In this document: in pieces, positions 1-5,887 of the stretch
Layout of the letters: each line of letters starts with the position of its first letter
Numbering within the stretch: position 1 is the stretch's first letter
Assembly (NCBI GenBank): GCA_003554685.1
Contig: PWHA01000056.1
Span: 1-5,952 of the forward strand
DNA from: Halanaerobiaceae bacterium
Lineage (GTDB): Bacteria; Bacillota; Halanaerobiia; Halanaerobiales; Halarsenatibacteraceae
Length of the DNA: 5,952 nucleotides
Direction of reading: 5' to 3'
Notes under the pieces: model-generated
Seen by the model: the letters and a program-made list of their open reading frames with translations, nothing else
Told to the model about the DNA's origin: nothing
Database searches by the model: none
Made by a program: the position numbers and the translations under genes

Positions 1-122
1 CGGTTAAATTTACCCAGCCCCCCCTCGACCTCCTCCTGAATGGTGTGGGGAGTGTTGCCCTGTACCTGCCAGCCGCTGTAATCTGTCCCGTCATAGGAAA
101 TCTGCATCTGAATTTTTTCCAT
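1..122 (-). CDS. truA: tRNA pseudouridine(38-40) synthase TruA, N-terminal part, cut by window edge
   Basis: Only the first 40 codons are present; the gene continues beyond position 1. The translation begins MEKIQMQISYDGTDYSGWQV and continues with QGNTPHTIQEEVE, the typical TruA N-terminus (YDGT.Y.G.Q followed by TIQ.E.E). TruA converts uridines 38-40 of the tRNA anticodon arm to pseudouridine in the cytoplasm. The catalytic aspartate, near residue 50-60 in the family, lies outside the window and cannot be checked. The ATG at 120-122 is preceded by GGAGG (plus-strand 135-139) at a rather long 12-base spacing. The next in-frame Met, residue 6, would be further away still and would lose part of the first conserved strand, so the first ATG is preferred. 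It lies 20 bases downstream of the ecfT stop with no terminator between, so it is probably the next gene of the same operon, as in many Bacillota. Confidence 0.95.
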   Translation of the reverse strand, partial: MEKIQMQISYDGTDYSGWQVQGNTPHTIQEEVEGGLGKFN

Positions 123-142
123 TAAAACCGGTTCCCTCCAGC

Positions 143-934
143 CTAAAAAAAGCTGATTGCCACTGCCAGCACTGCTGCCAGCAGAAAAAGATAGACATCG
201 GTGGATTTTAATTTCAGTTCATGCAGCCTGGTTCTGCTGGTTCCTCCACTGTAACAGCGGGATTCCATGGCCAGAGCCAGCTCATCGGCCCGGCGAAAAG
301 CGCTGATAAAAAGCGGAACTAACAGAGGTACTAAAGCTTTAGCTCGCTGAATTATATTGCCGCTTTCAAAGTCAGCCCCCCGGGCTTTCTGAGCCTTCAT
401 GATTTTCTCGGCCTCTTCCAGCAGGGTGGGAATAAATCTGAGAGCAATTGTCATCATCATGGCCAGTTCGCCGGCCGGCAGTCCAAAACGGGCCAGTGGT
501 TTTAAAAGATATTCTATGCCGTCAGTCAGTTCCAGCGGTGAGGTTGTCAGGGTTAGTATCGAAGTAAACATTATCAGCAGCAGAATTCGAGAAACCATGA
601 AAAAACCGGTAAAAACCCCGGCCTCTTCAATTCGCAAAAATCTCCACTGCCAAATTACCTCTCCACCCCGGGTTAAAAAAAGATGAAGAAAAAGTGTGAG
701 AATCACCAGAAAAAATACTGGCTTCAGACCTCTTAAAACCCTTTTAATAGGCAGTTTTGCCGTCAGCAGAATGATTACCACCAGCAGTAAAAAGAGAAAA
801 AAGCCGGTAAAGGTGTCTATAAAAAACAGGATGGTTATCATCAGCAGGGTTATTAAAATTTTTACCCGGGGATCCATCCGGTGAATTATTGAACTGCCGG
901 GTATGTGCTGGCCAATGGTTATATCGGTTAACAT
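143..934 (-). CDS. ecfT: Energy-coupling factor transporter transmembrane protein EcfT
   Basis: This is the 263-residue T subunit of a group II ECF transporter. It links ATP hydrolysis by the two EcfA ATPases to movement of exchangeable substrate-binding S subunits in the cytoplasmic membrane. Hydrophobic segments are visible at about residues 26-39, 44-58, 72-88, 107-131 and 247-262. The long amphipathic region from about 135 to 235 corresponds to the cytoplasmic coupling helices. The first coupling motif is canonical (AQKARGAD, Arg185). The second is SRC at 225-227 within AMESRCYSGG, where many homologues have ARG. The conserved stretch ALVPLLVPLFISAFRRADELALAME (residues 200-224) is typical of the family. 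The ATG lies inside the ecfA2 stop region (ATGTTAA, 7-base overlap) and has a GGGAG ribosome binding site 8 bases upstream. Stop is TAG. No S subunit is encoded in the window, so substrate cannot be inferred. Confidence 0.97.
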   Translation of the reverse strand: MLTDITIGQHIPGSSIIHRMDPRVKILITLLMITILFFIDTFTGFFLFLLLVVIILLTAKLPIKRVLRGLKPVFFLVILTLFLHLFLTRGGEVIWQWRFLRIEEAGVFTGFFMVSRILLLIMFTSILTLTTSPLELTDGIEYLLKPLARFGLPAGELAMMMTIALRFIPTLLEEAEKIMKAQKARGADFESGNIIQRAKALVPLLVPLFISAFRRADELALAMESRCYSGGTSRTRLHELKLKSTDVYLFLLAAVLAVAISFF

Positions 935-1803
935 GGTCTGCTCTCCCTGAATTGTGACTGTTTTTCCAGAGCTGTCAGAATTTCATTCCGGGCATCCTCC
1001 AGGGCAAAAACATCGGTCCTGACCTTTAGCCCCTTTTCCTTAAGCTTCTTTAAAATATCTGTCACCACCGGAAGATCCAGATCAATATCCTTAAGCCTCT
1101 CTCTTTCATTAAAAACCTCTGCCGGCCTGCCCTCCAGGATAATTTTGCCTCTATCCATGACTACCACCCGGGAGGCCAGCCGGGCAATCTCCTCCATCCG
1201 GTGGGAAATCAAAATAATGGTCATCTCAAGATTTCGATGCAGATGGCGGAGAAGTTCCAGCAGTTTCCGGCGTCCGGCAGGATCCAGTCCGGCCATGGGC
1301 TCATCCAGAATCAGAACTTCCGGTTTGAGAGCCAGCACTCCAGCAATCGCTATCCTGCGCTGCTGCCCCCCGCTTAAATTAAAGGGAGAGCGGTCTTTAA
1401 AGCTTTCATAATCCAGCCCCACCAGATCCAGAGCTTCCCTGACCCTTTTATCTATTTCCTCATCAGCCAGTCCGGCATTTTTCGGTCCAAAGGCGATATC
1501 CTTCGCCACAGTCTCCTCAAAGAGTTGATGCTCGGGATACTGAAAAACCAGGCCAACCCGGCGGCGGATTTCCTTCAATTCCACTTCCTGGGAATTGATG
1601 TCCCTGCCTTCAAAAAGAATCCGGCCTTCGCTGGGTTTGAGCAGGCCGTTTAAAAGCTGCACCAGTGTCGACTTGCCCGAGCCGGTATGGCCGATCAACC
1701 CGATAAACTCTCCCCGCTCAATTTCCAGGTCAACACCATCTAAGGCCACCACGGGATCATCCATCTGATAGATATGACGGATATTTTCCAGCTCAATCAG
1801 CAT
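928..1803 (-). CDS. ecfA2: Energy-coupling factor transporter ATP-binding protein EcfA2
   Basis: This is a 291-residue ABC ATPase, the second ATPase of the ECF module, which pairs with EcfA1 and docks on EcfT. All nucleotide-binding elements are intact: Walker A GHTGSGKS at 38-45, Q-loop Gln88 in VFQYPEHQLF, signature LSGGQQRR at 143-150, Walker B LILDEP with Asp167 and Glu168, D-loop AGLDP, and switch His201 in ISHRMEE. The EPMAGLDP and YPEHQLF variants fit EcfA2 rather than EcfA1, as do the length and the position after ecfA1. Residues from about 230 onward form the extra C-terminal domain seen in EcfA proteins. The start overlaps the ecfA1 stop by 7 bases (ATGCTGA), which suggests translational coupling. 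A weak GGTGA ribosome binding site lies 7 bases upstream of the ATG. The annotations CbiO or cobalt transporter ATPase are older names for the same family; nothing here indicates cobalt. Confidence 0.97.
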   Translation of the reverse strand: MLIELENIRHIYQMDDPVVALDGVDLEIERGEFIGLIGHTGSGKSTLVQLLNGLLKPSEGRILFEGRDINSQEVELKEIRRRVGLVFQYPEHQLFEETVAKDIAFGPKNAGLADEEIDKRVREALDLVGLDYESFKDRSPFNLSGGQQRRIAIAGVLALKPEVLILDEPMAGLDPAGRRKLLELLRHLHRNLEMTIILISHRMEEIARLASRVVVMDRGKIILEGRPAEVFNERERLKDIDLDLPVVTDILKKLKEKGLKVRTDVFALEDARNEILTALEKQSQFRESRPC

Positions 1804-2612
1804 AGGGAATTCACCAGCTCATCGGCTGTCATAACCTCCGGCAGAGAAACGCCCTGCTGGCGCAGTTGATTGGCCAGAGCCACAACTTCGGGAACATCCA
1901 GACCGGCTTCAGCAATCAACCCGGTATCGCGAAAAATCTCCCGGGGGCTGCCGGTTCTGCTGATCCGGCCTTCCTGCATGATAGCAATCCGGTCGGCCAG
2001 CCCGGCCTCCTCCATAAAATGGGTGATCAGCACCACAGTTATATTTTCCTCCCGGTTTAACCGGCTGATTGTTTCCAGAACTTCCTTTCTCCCCATGGGG
2101 TCCAGCATGGCAGTCGGCTCGTCCAGCACAATGCAGTCCGGCATCATGGCCAGAATACCTGCTATGGCAACCCGCTGTTTCTGTCCGCCCGATAGTTTGT
2201 GCGGGGGATGGGATTGATAACCGTCCATTCCCACAGTTTCTAAGGCCTGATCCACCCGCAGGCGAATCTCCTCCGTGGGCAGGGCCAGATTTTCCGGGCC
2301 GAAGGCTACATCATCTTCAACCAGGGTTGCTACCAGCTGGTTGTCGGGATTTTGAAAAACCATGCCAACCTGCTGTCTGATCTGCCAGATATTATCAGGG
2401 TCAGCGGTATCAAGACCATTGATGGCAACCGTACCCCTGTCAGGTACCAGCAGCACATTCATCATCTTGGCCAGGGTTGACTTTCCCGAGCCGTTGGCTC
2501 CAATTACTGCTATAAATTCGCCCTTTTCTACCTTAAGATCCACCCCGGCCAGGGCTTTATCCTGCTGATCGCGATATGAAAATTCAACCCCCTGCATCTC
2601 AATCTGGCTCAT
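1797..2612 (-). CDS. ecfA1: Energy-coupling factor transporter ATP-binding protein EcfA1
   Basis: This 271-residue ABC ATPase is the first ATPase of the ECF module. It shows Walker A GANGSGKS at 38-45, Q-loop Gln87 in VFQNPDNQLVA, signature LSGGQKQR at 140-147, Walker B CIVLDE with Asp164 and Glu165, and switch His198 in ITHFMEEA. The D-loop reads TAMLDP; with the FQNPDNQ motif this is the usual EcfA1 hallmark and separates it from the EPMAGLDP of its partner. The C-terminal part after about residue 225 is the small EcfA dimerisation domain. The gene begins 20 bases after the rplQ stop, with AGGTGG on the minus strand (plus 2617-2622) only 4 bases from the ATG. No terminator or promoter is visible in that gap, so it is probably transcribed from the ribosomal protein operon. 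EcfA1/EcfA2/EcfT form a shared module used by several S subunits encoded elsewhere. Confidence 0.97.
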   Translation of the reverse strand: MSQIEMQGVEFSYRDQQDKALAGVDLKVEKGEFIAVIGANGSGKSTLAKMMNVLLVPDRGTVAINGLDTADPDNIWQIRQQVGMVFQNPDNQLVATLVEDDVAFGPENLALPTEEIRLRVDQALETVGMDGYQSHPPHKLSGGQKQRVAIAGILAMMPDCIVLDEPTAMLDPMGRKEVLETISRLNREENITVVLITHFMEEAGLADRIAIMQEGRISRTGSPREIFRDTGLIAEAGLDVPEVVALANQLRQQGVSLPEVMTADELVNSLC

Positions 2613-2632
2613 CTTTCCACCTACTTATCTAT

Positions 2633-2974
2633 TTATTCTACCAGCTCTAATAGAGCTCTCTCGGAAGCATCACCCCGGCGGGGATACATTTTTATGATCC
2701 TGGTATAACCTCCCGGCCGGTCATAAAAGCGAGGAGCAATCTCATCAAAGAGCTTGATTAAAACTTCACGGTCATTTATCTGTCTGCGGGCCTTTCTTCT
2801 GGCATGGAGATTATTTTTCCTGGCCGTGGTAATCAGTTTTTCCGCTAAGGGCTGCAGTTCTTTGGCCTTAGCCAGGCTGGTTTCAATTCTCTCATGCCGA
2901 AAAAAATCCGTCAGCATATTGCGAAACATTGCCTGTCTGTGAGCGCTTTTTCTTCCCAGCTTCCTGTTAGGCAC
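2633..2974 (-). CDS. rplQ: Large ribosomal subunit protein bL17 (L17), GTG start
   Basis: This is a 113-residue protein of the 50S subunit, near the end of the peptide exit tunnel region. It begins MPNRKLGRKSAHRQAMFRNM, which is the conserved L17 N-terminus, and ends with the conserved YTRIIKMYPRRGDASERALLELVE. The length matches the shorter bacterial form (Escherichia coli L17 is 127 residues). The start codon is GTG, not ATG. It is supported by the conserved N-terminus starting there, by an uninterrupted TAAGGAGGG Shine-Dalgarno 7 bases upstream, and by the next in-frame Met being residue 16, inside the conserved block. The gene starts 16 bases after the rpoA stop, the standard alpha-operon arrangement. 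Confidence 0.98.
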   Translation of the reverse strand: MPNRKLGRKSAHRQAMFRNMLTDFFRHERIETSLAKAKELQPLAEKLITTARKNNLHARRKARRQINDREVLIKLFDEIAPRFYDRPGGYTRIIKMYPRRGDASERALLELVE

Positions 2975-2981
2975 CCTTTAT

Positions 2982-2990
2982 CCCTCCTTA
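2982..2990 (-). promoter_or_regulatory. Shine-Dalgarno of rplQ that fixes the GTG start
   Basis: On the minus strand this reads TAAGGAGGG, a full match to the anti-Shine-Dalgarno core. It begins immediately after the rpoA TAA stop and ends 7 bases before the rplQ GTG. It supports GTG at 2972-2974 as the true start and may allow strong initiation despite the weaker start codon. Confidence 0.9.
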
Positions 2991-3935
2991 TTAATCTTCT
3001 TCCTCTTTCAATTCCAGATTTAGTTCCTCCAGTTTATCTTTAATCTCCTGCAGAGATTTTTTTCCCAGATTGCGGACCTTCATCAGATCATCTTCGGTCT
3101 TATCAATTAATTCTTCCACGGTATTAATTCCCGCCCTCTTCAGGCAGTTGGAGGAGCGTACGGAAAGCTCCAGCTCTTCTACCGTGGTCTCCAGAATTTT
3201 ATCCTTATCCTCTTCCTCGGTCTCAACCATAATATCAAGATCATCAATTTCATCAGTGAGGTCAATAAAGAGCTCCAGATGTTCCCTCATAATTCGGGCT
3301 GCCAGACCGATGGCATCATCGGGACTCAAGCTGCCGTTGGTATCTACTTCCAGCAGCAGACGGTCATAGTCGGTAACCTGTCCTACTCTGGTATCCTCCA
3401 CTGAAAAATTAGCTTTCTCAATGGGACTGAAGGAAGCATCAATCGGTATAAGTCCAATGACATTGTCAAAGGTATCCTTAAGCTCTTCAGCAGTCACATA
3501 GCCCCGTCCCTTTTCCACGGTAACTTCCAGGTTTAAGCTTCCTTCAGGAGCCAGGGTGGCTATTTTATGATCTTTATTAACAACTTCCATGTTGCCGGAG
3601 TAGCTGAAATCTCCTGCGGTAGCAGTTTCACTGTCCGAGACATCCAGCATCATTGTCGTCCGCTCCTCATCAGGGTATCTGATAACGACTCCTTTGAGGT
3701 TTAGGATAATATCGGTTACATCTTCAACCACACCGGAAATCGAGGTGAATTCATGTCTGGCACCTTCGATTTTGACCGAGGTTATGGCAGCACCGGGCAG
3801 GGAGGAAAGTAGAATTCTCCGCATGGCATTACCCAGGGTAATTCCATAACCCCTCTCCAGGGGAGTGATTACATATTCACCATGATAATTGTCAGCTTCA
3901 AGCTTTTCTATTTGTGGTTTTTCAATCTCTATCAT
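2991..3935 (-). CDS. rpoA: DNA-directed RNA polymerase alpha subunit
   Basis: RpoA (314 residues) dimerises to nucleate assembly of RNA polymerase and contacts upstream promoter DNA and activators. The N-terminal domain (about 1-230) contains the assembly motif PLERGYGITLGNAMRRIL at 25-42. An acidic linker follows at about 226-250 (EIDDLDIMVETEEEDKDK). The C-terminal domain from about 252 has VRSSNCLKRAGINT and VRNLGKKSLQEIK; Arg260 and Asn263 align with the Escherichia coli DNA-contact residues Arg265 and Asn268. The protein is strongly acidic, with 71 Asp+Glu and 33 Lys+Arg by hand count. The ATG at 3933-3935 is preceded by GAGGAGGG whose GGAGG core (plus 3949-3953) sits 13 bases upstream, longer than usual. 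An in-frame TAA three codons before the ATG excludes an earlier start. It lies 55 bases after rpsD and 16 bases before rplQ. Confidence 0.98.
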   Translation of the reverse strand: MIEIEKPQIEKLEADNYHGEYVITPLERGYGITLGNAMRRILLSSLPGAAITSVKIEGARHEFTSISGVVEDVTDIILNLKGVVIRYPDEERTTMMLDVSDSETATAGDFSYSGNMEVVNKDHKIATLAPEGSLNLEVTVEKGRGYVTAEELKDTFDNVIGLIPIDASFSPIEKANFSVEDTRVGQVTDYDRLLLEVDTNGSLSPDDAIGLAARIMREHLELFIDLTDEIDDLDIMVETEEEDKDKILETTVEELELSVRSSNCLKRAGINTVEELIDKTEDDLMKVRNLGKKSLQEIKDKLEELNLELKEEED

Positions 3936-3971
3936 GAAGAGTTAAAACCCTCCTCTCTAATGACTTCCAAC

Positions 3972-3989
3972 CTGAAAACAAATATTCAG
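3972..3989 (-). repeat. Inverted repeat in the rpsD-rpoA gap sharing a 9-mer with the rpsK-rpsD gap
   Basis: On the minus strand the sequence reads CTGAATATTTGTTTTCAG, one base after the rpsD stop codon. CTGAA and TTCAG can form a weak 5-bp stem around an 8-base loop. The 9-mer CTGAATATT is identical to the left part of the palindrome in the previous gap (4637-4648), which also directly follows a stop codon. There is no U-tract, so it is not an intrinsic terminator. The match is short and may be chance. Confidence 0.4.
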
Positions 3990-3990
3990 C

Positions 3991-4617
3991 TTAGAGGGAA
4001 TAGTATTCAACGATTAGCTGCTCGTTAATAGGCTGATCTATATCATCTCTTTCAGGCAGGCTGACCACTGTTCCTTCAGCCTTTTCCATGTTAACGCTCA
4101 GCCATTCCGGTGGTGTCTGCTCGGCGTTTATCTCCAGCACATCCTTGATGAAGTTTTTCTTGCGGCTGGCATCCTTAACACTGATGGTATCTCCCTCTGA
4201 AACCTGGTAGGAGGGTACATTAACTTTCCGGCCGTCGACAAGAATATGTCCGTGCAGCACAAACTGCCGGGCCTGGGCTCTGGAAGTAGCAAAACCCATC
4301 CGGAAAACGGTATTATCCAGTCTTGTTTCCAGCAGTTTCAGAAAGTTCTCCCCGGTAACACCCCGCTGCCGGGCTGCCTTGGAGAAATAATTCCGGAATT
4401 GATTTTCCATAATACCATAAATCCGCCGAACCTTCTGCTTTTCTCTTAACTGCTGGCCGTATTCAGACTGCTTTCTTCTACTCTCTCCCTGTTCCCCGGG
4501 AGCATAGGGTCTTCTTTCAAAGGCACATTTATCGGTATAGCAGCGCTCACCCTTTAAATAGAGTTTGGCTCCTTCCCGTCTGCAAAGTTTACATTTCGGT
4601 CCTGTATATTTTGCCAT
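3991..4617 (-). CDS. rpsD: Small ribosomal subunit protein uS4 (S4), zinc-binding form
   Basis: This is a 208-residue primary 16S rRNA-binding protein that nucleates 30S assembly. In several bacteria it also represses its own operon translationally. The N-terminus MAKYTGPKCKLCRREGAKLY and the following residues carry four cysteines (Cys9, Cys12, Cys26, Cys31) spaced as in the zinc-binding Thermus-type S4, so this is the C+ form. The S4 RNA-binding domain (about residues 97-160) is clear: TRLDNTVFRMGFATSRAQARQ and then HGHILVDGRKVNVPSY. The C-terminus INEQLIVEYYSL is canonical. It sits between rpsK and rpoA, the Clostridia-like alpha-operon position. AGGAGGTG lies upstream, with its GGAGG core 15 bases from the ATG, a long spacing; the conserved MAKY start and an upstream in-frame TAA leave no better start. 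Confidence 0.98.
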   Translation of the reverse strand: MAKYTGPKCKLCRREGAKLYLKGERCYTDKCAFERRPYAPGEQGESRRKQSEYGQQLREKQKVRRIYGIMENQFRNYFSKAARQRGVTGENFLKLLETRLDNTVFRMGFATSRAQARQFVLHGHILVDGRKVNVPSYQVSEGDTISVKDASRKKNFIKDVLEINAEQTPPEWLSVNMEKAEGTVVSLPERDDIDQPINEQLIVEYYSL

Positions 4618-4636
4618 TTTTCTTTATTTACACCTC

Positions 4637-4648
4637 CTGAATATTCAG
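4637..4648 (-). repeat. 12-bp perfect palindrome CTGAATATTCAG between rpsK and rpsD
   Basis: CTGAATATTCAG reads the same on both strands. It begins directly after the rpsK TAA stop and its last two bases enter the AGGAGGTG ribosome binding site of rpsD. As RNA it could fold only into a 4-bp stem with a 4-base loop, or act as a dimer. Its position at the rpsD ribosome binding site makes a role in translation conceivable. The palindrome is seen; the function is a guess. Confidence 0.5.
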
Positions 4649-5044
4649 TTATACCCGCCGGCGTTTGGGCGGACGGCATCCATTATGAGGAATTGGGGTA
4701 ATATCTTTGATTAAAGTTACTTCCAGTCCGGCTGACTGCAGGGATCTAATGGCGGATTCCCGACCGGAACCGGGCCCCTTAACATAGATCTCCACTTCCT
4801 TAAGACCCATTTCCTTGGCTTCCTCGGCTGCGTTTTCAGCAGCGATTTGAGCGGCAAAGGGAGTGCTTTTGCGGGAACCCTTATAGCCTGCCTTACCGGC
4901 ACTGGACCAGGCTATAACATTTCCTTCACTGTCAGTTATGGTGATAATTGTATTATTAAAGGTGGAGCGGATATATATCTGACCTTTCTCCACAAATTTT
5001 TTGCTCTTTTTTCTTCTTCTGCCATCTTTCTTTCTTTTGGCCAT
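4649..5044 (-). CDS. rpsK: Small ribosomal subunit protein uS11 (S11)
   Basis: This 131-residue protein sits on the 30S platform, near the mRNA exit region and the 3' end of 16S rRNA. After a very basic N-terminus (KRKKDGRRRKKSKK), the conserved parts are GQIYIRSTFNNTIITITD, then VIAWSSAGKAGYKGSRKSTPFAAQ and KGPGSGRESAIRSLQ, ending in DITPIPHNGCRPPKRRRV. These identify S11 without ambiguity and the length is normal. The ATG at 5042-5044 has TAAGGAGGG upstream with its GGAGG core 10 bases away. The gene follows rpsM by 46 bases and precedes rpsD by 31 bases, in the usual S13-S11-S4-alpha-L17 order. A shorter overlapping minus-strand frame at 4717-4902 is a shadow of this gene. Confidence 0.98.
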   Translation of the reverse strand: MAKRKKDGRRRKKSKKFVEKGQIYIRSTFNNTIITITDSEGNVIAWSSAGKAGYKGSRKSTPFAAQIAAENAAEEAKEMGLKEVEIYVKGPGSGRESAIRSLQSAGLEVTLIKDITPIPHNGCRPPKRRRV

Positions 5045-5090
5045 CTAATTCTTCCCTCCTTATTGAATGATTAATATGCTTTATCTTTTC

Positions 5091-5477
5091 CTATTCTTTC
5101 GGCGGAGTTTTGCTGACCCGGGACTTTCCTACGGTCTTTTTAGGTCCCTTTCTGGTACGGGCATTGGTTCTGGTCCGCTGTCCTCTGACGGGCAGTCCTC
5201 TTCTATGGCGCAGTCCACGGTAGGAACCGATATCCTTAAGCCGCTTGATATCTGCCCTGACCTCCCGGCGAAGTTCACCCTCCACCTGATATTCATCAAT
5301 TTCACTGCGCAGGCTGGTTATTTCAGCTTCGGTCAGATCCTTAACCCTGGTATCGGAGTTCACCCCGGCATTATCAAGAATTTCATTGGAACGGGATCTA
5401 CCAATTCCATATATATAGGTCAGGCCAATCTCAACTCGCTTATTTTTGGGTAAATCTACCCCTGCTATTCTAGCCAT
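5091..5477 (-). CDS. rpsM: Small ribosomal subunit protein uS13 (S13)
   Basis: This 128-residue protein of the 30S head forms intersubunit bridges and contacts P-site tRNA through its C-terminal tail. It begins MARIAGVDLPKNKRVEIGLTYIYGIGRSRS, the hallmark S13 N-terminus. It contains the conserved SYRGLRHRRGLPVRGQRTRTNARTRKGPKKTV block at about residues 84-115. The tail after that (GKSRVSKTPPKE) makes it a few residues longer than the roughly 118-124 usual for the family. The ATG at 5475-5477 has GGAGGTG with its GGAGG core 7 bases away, and starts 16 bases after the rpmJ stop. Stop is TAG. Its tight spacing to rpmJ fits one infA-rpmJ-rpsM-rpsK transcript. Confidence 0.98.
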   Translation of the reverse strand: MARIAGVDLPKNKRVEIGLTYIYGIGRSRSNEILDNAGVNSDTRVKDLTEAEITSLRSEIDEYQVEGELRREVRADIKRLKDIGSYRGLRHRRGLPVRGQRTRTNARTRKGPKKTVGKSRVSKTPPKE

Positions 5478-5493
5478 TATTTCACCTCCATTA

Positions 5494-5607
5494 TTAGCCC
5501 TGACGCTGCTTGTGCTTGGGATTCTCGCAAATTACCATGACTTTACCCTTTCTTCTGATCACCTTGCATTTATCACAAATAGGTTTAACCGAGGGTCTTA
5601 CTTTCAT
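5494..5607 (-). CDS. rpmJ: Large ribosomal subunit protein bL36 (L36), zinc-binding form
   Basis: This 37-residue gene is found by translating the minus strand between infA and rpsM. The protein starts MKVRPSVKPICDKCKVIRRK and continues GKVMVICENPKHKQRQG. Cys11, Cys14, Cys27 and His32 form the standard L36 zinc-ribbon ligand set, so it is the C+ form. L36 helps organise 23S rRNA late in 50S assembly. The length is the normal 37-38 residues. The ATG at 5605-5607 has AGAGGTGA upstream with its GAGG core 8 bases from the start. The stop is a tandem TAATAA (minus strand 5496-5491). It lies 34 bases after infA and 16 bases before rpsM, the expected position. Confidence 0.97.
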   Translation of the reverse strand: MKVRPSVKPICDKCKVIRRKGKVMVICENPKHKQRQG

Positions 5608-5641
5608 TACTATCACCTCTTACAAAAAATATTATTATCGC

Positions 5642-5863
5642 CTAAGCTTTATGACGGTAGGTTATTCTGCCCCGGGAGAGATCATAGGGTGAAAGTTCAA
5701 CTGTAACCTTATCACCGGGAAGAATTCTAATATAATTCATCCGCATTTTGCCGGAAACATGGGCCAGAACTTTGTGTCCATTATCCAGCTCAACCCTAAA
5801 CATTGCATTGGGCAGAGGTTCCACCACTGTACCCTGAACTTCAATAGGATCTTCTTTTGACAT
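5642..5863 (-). CDS. infA: Translation initiation factor IF-1
   Basis: IF-1 binds the ribosomal A site during initiation and assists IF-2 and IF-3. The protein is 73 residues, essentially the normal 72, and is a single S1-like OB fold. It begins MSKEDPIEVQGTVVEPLPNA and contains MFRVELDNGHKVLAHVSGKMR and IRILPGDKVTVELSPYDLSRGRITYR, all near-identical to the family consensus. The ATG at 5861-5863 is preceded by GAGGGGGA, an imperfect G-rich ribosome binding site. It is the first gene after a visible promoter, so in this window it heads the transcription unit. The usual upstream neighbours in related genomes (map and a small KOW-domain gene) would be off the right edge. Stop is TAG. Confidence 0.98.
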   Translation of the reverse strand: MSKEDPIEVQGTVVEPLPNAMFRVELDNGHKVLAHVSGKMRMNYIRILPGDKVTVELSPYDLSRGRITYRHKA

Positions 5864-5887
5864 TTAAATAAATCCCCCTCTTCGCTC

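Noticed and set aside
126..133. AACCGGTT palindrome between ecfT and truA as an operator
   Set aside because: Only 8 bases, and CCGG is very common throughout this sequence. It lies in a simple 20-base gap between coupled genes.
351..356. A minus-strand TATAAT inside ecfT as an internal promoter for truA
   Set aside because: No -35-like hexamer is found at 15-19 bases upstream and there is no TG extension. It sits within a coding region where such a hexamer can occur by chance.
399..884. Two plus-strand open frames (399-686 and 696-884) opposite ecfT
   Set aside because: The translations are Ser/Arg/Lys-rich and low in complexity, as expected from the complement of a Leu/Ile-rich membrane protein. 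They are antisense shadows.
1870..2217. A 115-residue plus-strand open frame opposite ecfA1
   Set aside because: It lies wholly antisense to a well-conserved ATPase gene, its translation resembles no family, and no convincing ribosome binding site or promoter is seen. It is a shadow of ecfA1.
2613..2632. A possible terminator or promoter between rplQ and ecfA1
   Set aside because: The 20-base gap contains only a ribosome binding site and AT-rich sequence. There is no stem with a U-tract and no paired -35/-10 boxes.
5045..5090. The 46-base rpsM-rpsK gap as a regulatory element
   Set aside because: It holds a strong TAAGGAGGG ribosome binding site and AT-rich sequence. I could not find an inverted repeat of useful length.
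5067..5453. A 128-residue plus-strand open frame opposite rpsM
   Set aside because: It mirrors the length of rpsM, runs antisense to a universally conserved gene and has no recognisable motif.
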